From Candidatus Eiseniibacteriota bacterium (GTDB taxonomy: Bacteria; Eisenbacteria; RBG-16-71-46): a stretch of DNA of 64,000 nucleotides. Under the pieces are notes generated by a model. It was not told the DNA's origin and ran no database searches. It was given only the letters and a program-made list of their open reading frames with translations. The stretch covers positions 1-64,000 of the forward strand of contig JACRIW010000032.1 in the NCBI GenBank assembly GCA_016215625.1. Reading direction: 5' to 3'. Position numbers and translations under genes: made by a program. This document shows positions 9,322 to 17,052 of this stretch, piece by piece. Numbering within the stretch: position 1 is the first letter of the stretch; each line of letters starts with the position of its first letter.

Positions 9322-9360
9322 GGGAAAAACACGACGAGCGCCCGGTCGAACGGGCGCTCG
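9322..9360 (-). terminator. Intrinsic terminator of the hybrid kinase gene
   Basis: A perfect 10-bp stem (9335-9344 with 9351-9360) and 6-nt loop, followed on the minus strand by TCGTGTTTTTCCC. It lies 50 bases past the kinase stop at 9411 and upstream of the MFS gene, so the two minus-strand genes are probably transcribed apart. Confidence 0.85.
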
Positions 9361-9410
9361 CGTGTTCCACGGCCGCGTGTGGACGCGGACGTGGCCGTCC
9401 GCACTTCCGG

Positions 9411-12062
9411 TCAGGCCGCTTCGCGCATGACCATGCGCTCGAAGCGCTCGATGAACACCTCGGTGCGTGCGACTTCCGCGCGCCCGGCCGACAGCAGTTC
9501 GTGCCCGTCGCCGAGACGGCCTTCGCGCGCGCGCTGCTCGATCTCGCCGAACAACAGCGTGCACCCTGTCGCACCGATCGTCGCGCACATGCCGCACAGG
9601 CCGTGCGCCTCGAACTCGATGCGGGCCGCGTCCCCGGAGTCCAGCGCCTCCTGCAGGCGCGTGAGGCGCGGATACACGTCGCCGAGGTAGGTCTGCAGCA
9701 GCGACGTGCGCAGCGCCGGCAGTCCCATGCTCGCCACGTTGAGCTGCTCGAGGTCGATCGCGGGCCCCTCCGGAAGCGCCGGCACCGGGAGGTCCGCGGC
9801 GATGACCTCGTGTTCCGGCAGCTCGACGAGCGCCAGCGGGGCCGCACTCTCCCCGGAGGCGGGCGCGGCCGGCGCCGGCGGGACGGACGCTTCGATCGCC
9901 GGGGACGCCGACACGGGCTCCACGCGCGATTCCGCGCGCAGCGTCCAGCGCTCCACGGCGGTGGTCAGTTCGGCGAGGTCCACGGGCTTGCCGAACACGT
10001 CGTCCATGCCCGCGGCGAGGCAACGGTCACGGTGTGCCGCGTGAGAGGCGTGCCCGGTGAGTCCGAGGATCGGCGTGCGCCAGACACCACGCTCGCGGGC
10101 GCGGATGGCCGAAGTCGCCGCGCAGCCGTCGAGCCCGGGCATCTGCATGTCCATCAGGATGAGGTCCCAGCGCTCGGACGTCGTCCGTTCGATGGCTTCG
10201 CGTCCGCTGCCCGCCACCTCGACGTGGTAGCCGACCCGGTTGAGCGCGCTCTTCGTGACGAGCTGGTTCACGAGATCGTCCTCGACGAGCAGGATGCGCA
10301 GCCGTCCGCGGCGGCTCTCGGCGAGCGAGTGCCGCGTGACGAGCGGACGTTCCAGCGGGGCGAGCTGGTCGTGGCCGCGCCCCGTGACTTCGGCGAGCGC
10401 GTCGTAGAACTGCGCCACTTCCATGGGCTCGAGCAGGTACGCCGAGTAGCCGAGATCGCGTGCACGCTGGGCGTCGCCCGGCCGGCCCTGCTCGGTCGTC
10501 AGCATGAGCAGCGTCGCGTCGAGTTCGCGGTCCGCGCGGATCGCGCGGCCGAGGTCCTCACCGTCGAGACCCGGCAGGTGCATGCTCACGACCGCGACGT
10601 GGTACGGGCGGCCGGAGGACGCGGCGCCGCGCACGGCGTCGAGCGCCTCCATGCCCGTTTCGGCCTCCGCGGTCTCGCAGCCCCAGGCCTGCGCCACGTC
10701 CGCCATGAGGCGGCGCACGGCGGCGGACGGGTGCGCGAGCAGCAGCCGCACACCGGTCAGGTCGACGTTCTGCGGCGCGGGTGCGGGCGCGGCGGCCTGC
10801 TTCTCGAACGACAGCCGGAACCAGAACGTGCTGCCCTGCCCCGCCTCGCTTTCGACACCCATCTCGCCGCCCATCCGCTCGACCAGACGGCGCGAGATCG
10901 CGAGCCCGAGGCCGGTGCCGCCGAAGCGGCGCGCGATCGTGGGGTCCGCCTGCGCGAAGGGCTCGAACAGTCCGCGCTGCTGCTCGGACGTCATGCCGAT
11001 GCCGGTGTCGGACACGCGGAAGAGCAGCGCCACGCGCTCGTCGTCCTCGTGCATGCGCTCCACGGTCAGCGACACGGCCCCGTTCGCGGTGAACTTGACG
11101 GCGTTCCCGCACAGGTTGAGCAGCACCTGGCGCAGGCGCCCGGGATCGCCCTGCAGGCGCGAGGGCACGAGCGCTTCGACCCGGGACTCGAACTGCAGGG
11201 ACTTCTCGGCCGCGAGCGGCCCGAGCAGCGCGGCGACCTGGTCCACCGCACGGCGCAAGTCGAAGTCGATCCGGTCGATCGCCATGCGTCCGGCGTCGAG
11301 GCGGGAGTAGTCCGTGGTGTCGTTGACGAGCGTGAGGAGCGACTGCCCCGACTGCTGCAGCAGTTCGACCATGTGGCGCTGCTCCACCCCGAGCGGGCCC
11401 TGCGCGAGCATGCTCGCCGTGCCCATCATGCCGTTCAGCGGCGTGCGGAGTTCGTGGGACATCGTGGCGAGGAACTCGCTCTTGAGCCGGGCCTGCGTGC
11501 GGGCTTCGTCGCGCTCGCGCAGCAGCGCGTCGCGCTCCGGCGCGGTCTGCGCGAGGCGTTCGCGCAGCGCCGCGAGTTCGGCGTCGGCTTCCGCGAGACG
11601 CTCGCGCAGCGTGACGAGTTCGGCGTGTGCGACCGTCTGGCGGGGCGTCGGGACTTCCCACGAGTCGCACTCACGCGCGACGCCGACCAGGTAGCGCTCG
11701 GAGTCCGAGCCCTCGATCAGCCGCACCCGGACCGACATGCGCACGCTCGAGCCGTCCTTGCGCAGCACCGGCACGACGCGTTCGCTGAACGGGCTGCCAC
11801 GGAGGATCTGGCGCGAGTAGTGGCGGAGGACGCCCCGCCGCTCGGCCGGATCCACGAGGTGCGCGAACACCGAACCGACGAGGTCGCTGCCGCGGTAGCC
11901 GGCGAGCAATTCGAAGGCGGCCGAAACCCAGACGAAGCGGCCGTACGTGTCGCAGCAGAAGAGCAGGTCCGGCGACGCCTCGAGCACTTCACGGAGCCCG
12001 ATGGCCGGGGCGAAGGCAGGCGCGGCGGCGCCCGTCCGCGGCGGGAAAACGCGGTCGTTCAT
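9411..12062 (-). CDS. Hybrid sensor histidine kinase (PAS-HisKA-HATPase-pseudoREC-REC-HPt)
   Basis: An 883-residue soluble hybrid kinase from ATG 12062; no membrane segment is visible. Domains in order: PAS about 22-130; a coiled coil rich in R-L-A-E repeats about 150-195; HisKA with phospho-acceptor H203 in [11 protein letters not shown]; HATPase_c about 305-418 with DTGIGM and GTGLGLAIS boxes; a first receiver about 438-560 that is degenerate (AHP at 443-445 instead of the acidic pocket, S493 in place of the phospho-Asp, E545 in place of the lysine); a second, intact receiver (VEDD at 593-596, D638, K692); a Pro/Ala linker; and an HPt domain with H820. This is a BarA/ArcB-like phosphorelay protein that must pass phosphate to an output regulator encoded elsewhere. 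Its signal is unknown. Confidence 0.93.
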   Translation of the reverse strand: MNDRVFPPRTGAAAPAFAPAIGLREVLEASPDLLFCCDTYGRFVWVSAAFELLAGYRGSDLVGSVFAHLVDPAERRGVLRHYSRQILRGSPFSERVVPVLRKDGSSVRMSVRVRLIEGSDSERYLVGVARECDSWEVPTPRQTVAHAELVTLRERLAEADAELAALRERLAQTAPERDALLRERDEARTQARLKSEFLATMSHELRTPLNGMMGTASMLAQGPLGVEQRHMVELLQQSGQSLLTLVNDTTDYSRLDAGRMAIDRIDFDLRRAVDQVAALLGPLAAEKSLQFESRVEALVPSRLQGDPGRLRQVLLNLCGNAVKFTANGAVSLTVERMHEDDERVALLFRVSDTGIGMTSEQQRGLFEPFAQADPTIARRFGGTGLGLAISRRLVERMGGEMGVESEAGQGSTFWFRLSFEKQAAAPAPAPQNVDLTGVRLLLAHPSAAVRRLMADVAQAWGCETAEAETGMEALDAVRGAASSGRPYHVAVVSMHLPGLDGEDLGRAIRADRELDATLLMLTTEQGRPGDAQRARDLGYSAYLLEPMEVAQFYDALAEVTGRGHDQLAPLERPLVTRHSLAESRRGRLRILLVEDDLVNQLVTKSALNRVGYHVEVAGSGREAIERTTSERWDLILMDMQMPGLDGCAATSAIRARERGVWRTPILGLTGHASHAAHRDRCLAAGMDDVFGKPVDLAELTTAVERWTLRAESRVEPVSASPAIEASVPPAPAAPASGESAAPLALVELPEHEVIAADLPVPALPEGPAIDLEQLNVASMGLPALRTSLLQTYLGDVYPRLTRLQEALDSGDAARIEFEAHGLCGMCATIGATGCTLLFGEIEQRAREGRLGDGHELLSAGRAEVARTEVFIERFERMVMREAA

Positions 12063-12198
12063 GAATGGCCTCGCGAGGGTTCGAGGGCGCGACCCACGGG
12101 GCCTCGTGCACCGTGCAAGCCGCGCAATTCGCGGGAAGCATCGGCTTTGCGCGGGGACGGCTTGAGCGGGAATCCCGACCCCGCCCGTTCCCGGCGCG

Positions 12199-12232
12199 AA
12201 AAAAGGCCCCGGTCCGCGAACGGACCGGGGCC
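12199..12232 (-). terminator. Strong intrinsic terminator of a tiny minus-strand unit
   Basis: A perfect 12-bp GC-rich stem (12205-12216 with 12221-12232) with a CGAA loop (TTCG on the minus strand), followed on the minus strand by six T residues. It does not belong to the kinase gene, which starts further along in the same direction, so it ends a separate short transcript coming from the right. Confidence 0.88.
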
Positions 12233-12304
12233 CAGAGACTGTCGGTGGTGGTGGCGTTGGGTTCCCCGCGAGGGGTTCCGGCGCCACACAGCGTCCGGGA
12301 GTCC

Positions 12305-12349
12305 CTACGAGGACGTCACCTCCACCGAACTACAGCGACAACTGTCCAA
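12305..12349 (-). CDS. Putative 14-residue ORF with an extreme Shine-Dalgarno sequence
   Basis: TTG at 12349 opens a frame reading [14 protein letters not shown] and ending with TAG at 12305. It is preceded at the optimal 7-base spacing by AAAAGGAGGTGGTCC (12365-12351), which can pair with almost the whole 16S rRNA 3' tail, one position being a G-U pair. A terminator follows 70 bases later. A TTGACC hexamer at 12496-12491 could be the -35 box. The frame is open further 5' to 12496, but only the TTG is placed for initiation. Function is unknown: a leader peptide, a short secreted or signalling peptide, or an RNA whose role is ribosome binding. The frame is short enough to be chance; the ribosome site is not easily chance. 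Confidence 0.4.
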   Translation of the reverse strand: MDSCRCSSVEVTSS

Positions 12350-12350
12350 T

Positions 12351-12365
12351 GGACCACCTCCTTTT
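12351..12365 (-). promoter_or_regulatory. Near-full-length anti-Shine-Dalgarno complement
   Basis: Minus-strand AAAAGGAGGTGGTCC matches the complement of a standard 16S rRNA 3' tail (AAAGGAGGTGATCC) at 13 of 14 positions, with the remaining one able to form G-U. Ordinary ribosome sites in this window use 4-7 bases, so this is exceptional. It stands 7 bases before the TTG at 12349. Confidence 0.7.
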
Positions 12366-12506
12366 CGGGGCATCCCAGCTTGGAGGGACCCAACCCTCCC
12401 GTCGTCGAAGGCTGCCCGGCCTGCGGCGACGCGCGCGGTGATCCACGCGGGTGGAACTGCTGCGTGAAGTTTCGGCCCATACTCCGGCCGGGTCAACGGA
12501 TTTTTT

Positions 12507-12531
12507 GTGCTCGGAAGATTGGTGAGGGAAC
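12507..12531 (+). repeat. Left terminal inverted repeat of the insertion sequence
   Basis: Begins GTGCTCGGAAGATTGGTGAG and ends GGAAC; pairs with 13693-13717 in inverted orientation, with one mismatch at position 20. Confidence 0.9.
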
Positions 12532-12571
12532 AGGGCGGTCAGCTTCTCTGGTGGCCGCCCGCTTCATTTCC

Positions 12572-13669
12572 TCAGGCGGCGTACTTGAGCGCGTGCTCGC
12601 GACCGTTCGGGATCTCTCGCGACTTCACCCTCCCCCAGTAGTACTCGCTCCATCTCTCCGGCAGATGCACCTTGCTTGGGAAGAGCCTCGTCGTCAGCAC
12701 TTCCATTGGGCTCAACCGGTGATCCGTGAGTCCCAGCCGCATCGCCGGTGTGTCGTGATGCCTTCGTTCCGACGCCCACTTCATGTAGTTGCGCCACACC
12801 ATGAAGACGGCCATGCGCCATATCGCCATCTGCCTTCGTTTCGGGAACGCGATCGTCTCGCGCTTGTGGTTTGCCCCCGAGTGGCGAGTGAGCATGTCGT
12901 TGAGGTTCACACTGAAGATCGGGTTCGCCGGCGTACGCGCCGCGCGCGAGCTGATCGTCCGGTGCGTGACGTCGAGGTGCACAGCGCGCGCGATGGCTCG
13001 CGGATAGTCACGATGTTCGTCGGTGTGAAGCACCAGCGACTGCGGCTTCGGCGCCACGATGCAAAGCAACTCAGCGCATTCTTTCTCGGTCCCGCGCGGA
13101 TCCGGCTTGCCGAGGCGGGCCTCATTCTCCTTGCGATACGCCTGCTGTGCCTTCGTCATGGTTCCCGAACGCCTCAGTTCCGTGACGGTGAACCCGTGGA
13201 GGAAGTAGCTCTTGCGTCCCACGAGCACGTTGTAGCTGGTCGGATGGAACTGGCTGTACTCGAACGAGAAGAACCCATCCATGGCTAACGACTCGGTGAT
13301 ACCGTCCTTGGGCCGCAACCTTTCATGGAACAGTTGGCAGTGCCGTCCGAGCCGGTTGGCGTGGAGCAGCACGGTCTGCGGCGAACACTCCTGGGCGCGC
13401 GCGATCTGGCGGAGGCAGGAGCACGAGAGCAGCCCGTGAAAGGTCGGCAGCAGGAGTTCCGGCCGCTTGAGCCAGTAGGTGAGCAGGAACGTCTGGTCGC
13501 TGAACCGTCGCCTGCAGTGACAACAGCGGTAACGCTGGACACGGTTCGGCGCCGTCTTGCGCAAGTGATAGCCGTCGCGCTGGTAGCGCCAACCTTCTGG
13601 CACACTGTGGAATGGACATCCGGGGTTGGGACAGAACGGGGGCGCCTGGGGGGCAGGCGACTTGGTCAT
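12572..13669 (-). CDS. Transposase with N-terminal zinc ribbon
   Basis: A 365-residue protein from ATG 13669, filling the insertion sequence. Residues 13-52 hold two Cys pairs (CPNPGC and YRCCHC) of a zinc ribbon like those of IS1 and IS1595 transposases, with the following RRRFSDQTF matching the usual 'C..C...F' ending. The DDE-type core shows LAMDGFFSF (first Asp) and VLHTDEHRDYPRA (second Asp). The third block, FSVNLNDMLTRHSGAN then KRETIAF, corresponds to the IS1-type 'IER.N..LR...ARKT..FS' region, but I cannot point with confidence to the third catalytic acid. The gene is uninterrupted, so the element may still be active. Confidence 0.85.
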   Translation of the reverse strand: MTKSPAPQAPPFCPNPGCPFHSVPEGWRYQRDGYHLRKTAPNRVQRYRCCHCRRRFSDQTFLLTYWLKRPELLLPTFHGLLSCSCLRQIARAQECSPQTVLLHANRLGRHCQLFHERLRPKDGITESLAMDGFFSFEYSQFHPTSYNVLVGRKSYFLHGFTVTELRRSGTMTKAQQAYRKENEARLGKPDPRGTEKECAELLCIVAPKPQSLVLHTDEHRDYPRAIARAVHLDVTHRTISSRAARTPANPIFSVNLNDMLTRHSGANHKRETIAFPKRRQMAIWRMAVFMVWRNYMKWASERRHHDTPAMRLGLTDHRLSPMEVLTTRLFPSKVHLPERWSEYYWGRVKSREIPNGREHALKYAA

Positions 13670-13692
13670 GCAGGGCTACCCCTGCACAAGGC

Positions 13693-13717
13693 GTTCCTTC
13701 ACCAATCTTCCGAGCAC
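13693..13717 (-). repeat. Right terminal inverted repeat of the insertion sequence
   Basis: Read on the minus strand it begins GTGCTCGGAAGATTGGTGAA and ends GGAAC, matching the left end at 24 of 25 positions. It lies 24 bases upstream of the transposase start. Confidence 0.9.
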
Positions 13718-13822
13718 GACTCAGTGTTTGCCCCGTCGTGACGTGGACCCGTGATAGTTTGCTCGCCCTCGTTCCGGCCCGGCATCCGCCCGGCCATCGT
13801 CCCACCCCATATGGAAGGAACC

Positions 13823-14122
13823 ATGGAGAAGAGACCCAAGGCCGCGCCGCGCGCGAAGGCCGCCGCGAGCCCCGCGAAGAAGACCACGACCCCGAAGACC
13901 GCGGCGTCCCCGCGCAAGCGCACCGCCGCCGTCAAGACGGCCGCAGCGCCCGCCGCCACGAAGCCCGTGAGCGCACCCTCGTCGCCGGCGTTCGCACCGA
14001 GCCACGGACAGATCGCCGCGTTCGCGTACTCGTTGTTCGAGCAGTCGGGCCACCAGCACGGCCGCGCGCTCGAACACTGGCTCGAGGCCGAATCGCGCCT
14101 GAAGCAGGGTCTGAAGCTCTAG
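13823..14122 (+). CDS. DUF2934 protein with lysine/alanine-rich N-terminal arm
   Basis: A 99-residue protein. The ATG at 13823 is preceded by GGAAGGAACC; an in-frame ATG four codons earlier (13811) is less well placed. Residues about 1-55 are a low-complexity K/A/P/T arm resembling the tail of histone H1-like bacterial proteins (repeated KK, PRK, AAA). Residues about 62-92 match the DUF2934 helix pair: IAAFAYSLFEQSGHQHGRALEHWLEAE. DUF2934 has no established function; the basic arm suggests DNA or RNA contact. The gene begins 105 bases from the insertion sequence and stands alone. Confidence 0.8.
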   Translation: MEKRPKAAPRAKAAASPAKKTTTPKTAASPRKRTAAVKTAAAPAATKPVSAPSSPAFAPSHGQIAAFAYSLFEQSGHQHGRALEHWLEAESRLKQGLKL

Positions 14123-14177
14123 GAGTTCCCGGTACCCGCGAGCCCGTCGCGCCCACGCGCGGCGGGCTTCGCCGTCT

Positions 14178-14414
14178 TCAGGGCGTGCCCGGGCGCACGA
14201 CGCGCGTCACGATACCGAGCACGAGCCGGGCGGTGACGCGCTCGCCTTCGGCGAGGTCGTGCGGGCACTCGGTGCCACTCACGCGACTGGTCACGGGCGC
14301 GGCTCCGGGTTCGTCGAAGCGCAGCGTGACGTCCACGAAACGGTCGCCGTGCAGGTCCACGATGCGCGCGGCGAGCACGATGGCTTCGCGTGTCTGCGGC
14401 AGGAGCAGGTTCAT
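14178..14414 (-). CDS. Small conserved-looking hypothetical protein
   Basis: A 78-residue ORF from ATG 14414 to TGA 14178. The predicted chain is beta-rich (REAIVLAARIVDLHGDRFVDVTLRF, then RVTARLVLGIVTRVV) with no signal peptide or membrane helix. It has the base and codon composition of neighbouring genes and stands in a gap between a plus-strand gene ending at 14122 and a divergent one starting at 14585. I do not recognise the family. It could be a chance frame, but the opposite strand shows no competing gene. Confidence 0.5.
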   Translation of the reverse strand: MNLLLPQTREAIVLAARIVDLHGDRFVDVTLRFDEPGAAPVTSRVSGTECPHDLAEGERVTARLVLGIVTRVVRPGTP

Positions 14415-14430
14415 GGGGCCTCGCGGCGTT

Positions 14431-14454
14431 CCTGCCGGCGGGATTGCCGGCAGG
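14431..14454. other. Perfect 9-bp hairpin between divergent genes
   Basis: CCTGCCGGC at 14431-14439 pairs with GCCGGCAGG at 14446-14454 around a 6-nt loop. There is no T-run, and the genes on both sides point away, so it is more likely a regulatory palindrome or leader hairpin than a terminator. Confidence 0.4.
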
Positions 14455-14584
14455 CGCCCGGAGCAGTACCCCGGGAAGCTCGACGGCGCAAAGTCCGCGC
14501 CGCGTGCAACCCGCGCGAACGAGGTGCATCGAACGCTCGCCCGCTTCCTCCCGCCTTCCGCCCGTCCGACTCCGGAGTGCCGCC

Positions 14585-16978
14585 TTGCGACGACTGCCGC
14601 TGCTGCTGCTCGTACTCGCCCTGTCGTGCCTCGCCACGCCGCGCGCCTTCGCCGCAGGCATCGTGCGCGGCCAGGTGCTCGCCGCCGAGACCAACCAGCC
14701 GCTCGCCGCGGTGCGCGTGCAGCTGCAGGGCGCGCGGCTCGGCGCGCTCACCGACGAGCGCGGGCGATTCACGGTCACGGGCGTGCCCGCGGGCGTGTAC
14801 AACGTCGAGTTCTCCCTGCTCGGGCGGCGCCGAGAAGTGCGCTTCGAGATCGCCGTCACGCCGGGGCGGCCGGTGTCGCTCGAGGTGGCGCTGGAAGAAG
14901 AGGTCGTCGCGGGCGACTCGGTCACGGTCGTGGCCTCGCCGTTCCGCCGCCCGGCGGAGTCGCCGGTGTCCGTGCAGAACATCGGCGCGGCCGAGATCGA
15001 ACGCTTTCCCGGCGGCAACCGCGACATCTCGCGCGTGATCCAGAGCCTGCCGGGCGTCGCGAGCGCGGCCACGTACCGCAACGACGTGCTCGTGCGCGGC
15101 GGCGCGCCCAACGAGAACCGCTTCTTCGTGGACGGCGTCGAGGTGCCGGTGATCAACCACTTCGCGACCCAGGGTTCCTCCGGCGGGCCGGTCGGCATGA
15201 TCGACGTGAACTTCGTGCAGGACGTGGACCTGTTCACGAGCGCCTTCCCCGCCTCGCGCGGCAACGCGCTGAGCTCGGTGATGGAGTTCCACATGAAGGA
15301 CGGCAACGACGACCGGCTCGCGCGCAGCCTCACGGTCGGCGCGTCGGACTTCGGCGTCACGCTCGACGGCCCCGTGGGCGCGGCGAACCGCGTGATCTTC
15401 TCGGCCCGGCGGTCCTACCTGCAGTACCTCGCGAGCGTGATCGGGCTGCCGTTCCTGCCGACCTACACCGACGCGCAGCTGCGCTGGCACTGGCACCCGA
15501 ACGATCGCGACCAGTTCGCGGTGCTCGCGATCGGCGCGATCGATCAGTTCGAACTGAACACGGACGCGACCGACACCGAGTTCCAGCGCTGGGTGCTCGA
15601 CAACCTGCCCGAGACGCCGCAGTGGAACTACACGACGGGCGCCACATGGAAGCACCTCGGCACCTCGAGCGTGCGCACGCTCGTCGTGAGCCGGAGCATG
15701 CTCGACAACCGTGCGAAGAAGTACTTCCGCAACGACGAGAGCTCGGCATCGAACCTGCTGCTCGACTACCGCTCGCGCGAGGCGCAGACGCGCGCACGCG
15801 CGGAGTGGACGAAGCGCGCGGGCGCCTGGCGCTGGATCTGGGGCGCCGGTGCGGACCGGCACGTCTACACGAACTCGACGTTCCAGCGCACGGTCACGCC
15901 CGCGGCCGTGCTCACGGTGGACTTCGACTCGCGGCTCGTGCTCGCCACGGGCTCGGCCTTCGCGCAGGCCACGCGCGCGTTCGCGCGTGAGCGCTTCACC
16001 GCGTCGCTCGGGCTGCGCGCCGACGCGGCGGATTTCTCGCGGCGCACCTCGAACCCGCTCGACCAGCTCTCGCCGCGCCTCTCGGGCACCTGGCAGGCCG
16101 CCCCGGCCGTGCGCGTGAGCGCGAGCGCCGCGCGCTACCGCCAGCTCCCGCCCTACACCGTGCTCGGCTATCGCGACGGCGGCGGCACGCTCGTGAACCG
16201 AGCCTCGGGCGTCACGTGGATCCGCGCCGATCACCTCGTCGCGGGCGCTGAGTGGACCTCGGCGCGCAACTCGCGGCTGACCGCCGAGGCGTTCTTCAAG
16301 CGCTACGCGGACTACCCGTACCTCACACGCGATTCGATCAGCCTCGCCAACCTCGGCGCGGACTACGGCGTCATCGGCAACGCACCCGCCGACGCCCGCT
16401 CGCGCGGCCGTGCGTACGGCTTCGAGGTGCTCGCCCAGCAGCGGCTCCACCGGGGCTGGTACGGCATCGCGGCGTACACGTTCGTGCGCAGCGAGTTCAC
16501 GAACGGCGGCGAGGACTACGTGAACGCGGCGTGGGACAACCGCCACGTCGTCTCGGTCACCGGTGGCCGGCGCTTCGCTCGCGGCTGGGAGATCGGCGGC
16601 CGCTGGCGGCTCCTGGGCGGCGCGCCCTACACGCCCGACGACGTCGCGCGCTCGTCCCTCCGCGAGGTGTGGGACGTGACCGGGCGCGCGGTACCCGACA
16701 CGCGCCGCATCAACGCGGCGCGCGCGGGCGTGCAGCACCAGCTCGACGTGCGCGTGGACAAGCAGTGGCCGTTCCGCAACGGCAGCCTGCAGCTCTATCT
16801 CGACGTGCAGAACGCATACGCCTTCGCGGGCGAGCTCGCGCCGACGCTGGCCGTGCGGCGCGGCGCCGACGGCGAACCGCTCGTGGACCCGGACGACTCC
16901 TCGCGCTACCTCGTGAAGACGCTCGAACCCGAGAGCGGCACGCCCCTGCCGACGATCGGGTTGCGCTGGAACTTCTGA
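14585..16978 (+). CDS. TonB-dependent receptor with carboxypeptidase-regulatory-like domain
   Basis: A 797-residue outer-membrane protein. I chose TTG 14585 because GGAG lies 8 bases upstream and a clean signal peptide follows (RRLPLLLLVLALSCLATPRAFA). Residues about 25-110 are a CarboxypepD_reg-like beta sandwich (GIVRGQVLAAETNQPLAAVRV, then TDERGRFTVTGVPAGVYNVEF). The plug domain follows (SPVSVQNIGAAEIERFPGG, ISRVIQSLPGV, VLVRGGAPNENRFFVDGVEV), then a beta-barrel ending in the aromatic C-terminus LRWNF. It should import a substrate with energy from TonB-ExbBD; none of those partners is in the window. Downstream is the secreted metallophosphoesterase on the same strand (74-base gap), so phosphate-linked uptake is a weak possibility. 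Confidence 0.9.
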   Translation: MRRLPLLLLVLALSCLATPRAFAAGIVRGQVLAAETNQPLAAVRVQLQGARLGALTDERGRFTVTGVPAGVYNVEFSLLGRRREVRFEIAVTPGRPVSLEVALEEEVVAGDSVTVVASPFRRPAESPVSVQNIGAAEIERFPGGNRDISRVIQSLPGVASAATYRNDVLVRGGAPNENRFFVDGVEVPVINHFATQGSSGGPVGMIDVNFVQDVDLFTSAFPASRGNALSSVMEFHMKDGNDDRLARSLTVGASDFGVTLDGPVGAANRVIFSARRSYLQYLASVIGLPFLPTYTDAQLRWHWHPNDRDQFAVLAIGAIDQFELNTDATDTEFQRWVLDNLPETPQWNYTTGATWKHLGTSSVRTLVVSRSMLDNRAKKYFRNDESSASNLLLDYRSREAQTRARAEWTKRAGAWRWIWGAGADRHVYTNSTFQRTVTPAAVLTVDFDSRLVLATGSAFAQATRAFARERFTASLGLRADAADFSRRTSNPLDQLSPRLSGTWQAAPAVRVSASAARYRQLPPYTVLGYRDGGGTLVNRASGVTWIRADHLVAGAEWTSARNSRLTAEAFFKRYADYPYLTRDSISLANLGADYGVIGNAPADARSRGRAYGFEVLAQQRLHRGWYGIAAYTFVRSEFTNGGEDYVNAAWDNRHVVSVTGGRRFARGWEIGGRWRLLGGAPYTPDDVARSSLREVWDVTGRAVPDTRRINAARAGVQHQLDVRVDKQWPFRNGSLQLYLDVQNAYAFAGELAPTLAVRRGADGEPLVDPDDSSRYLVKTLEPESGTPLPTIGLRWNF

Positions 16979-17052
16979 GCGCGAGTCTCGACGGGCCCGG
17001 GGACGAGAAACCCGTTGCTCCTCGCGGTAGGTCGGTCCAGCATGGCGGCATC

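Larger units (their letters stand above)
12507..13717. mobile_element. Insertion sequence, IS1/IS1595-like single-ORF element
   Basis: A 1211-bp element bounded by 25-bp terminal inverted repeats that match at 24 positions and carrying one intact transposase gene on the minus strand. Bases just outside the ends (GATTTTTT on the left, GACTCAGT on the right) do not form a target duplication, so the insertion is old, rearranged, or of a type with none. It sits between the tiny minus-strand unit (about 140 bases upstream of its ribosome site) and the DUF2934 gene. Confidence 0.85.

Noticed and set aside
12300-12365. A possible 3' end of 16S rRNA on the plus strand (ACCACCTCCTTTT)
   Set aside because: The bases before it do not match the conserved 16S helix 45 region, so this is a Shine-Dalgarno sequence on the minus strand, not an rRNA fragment.
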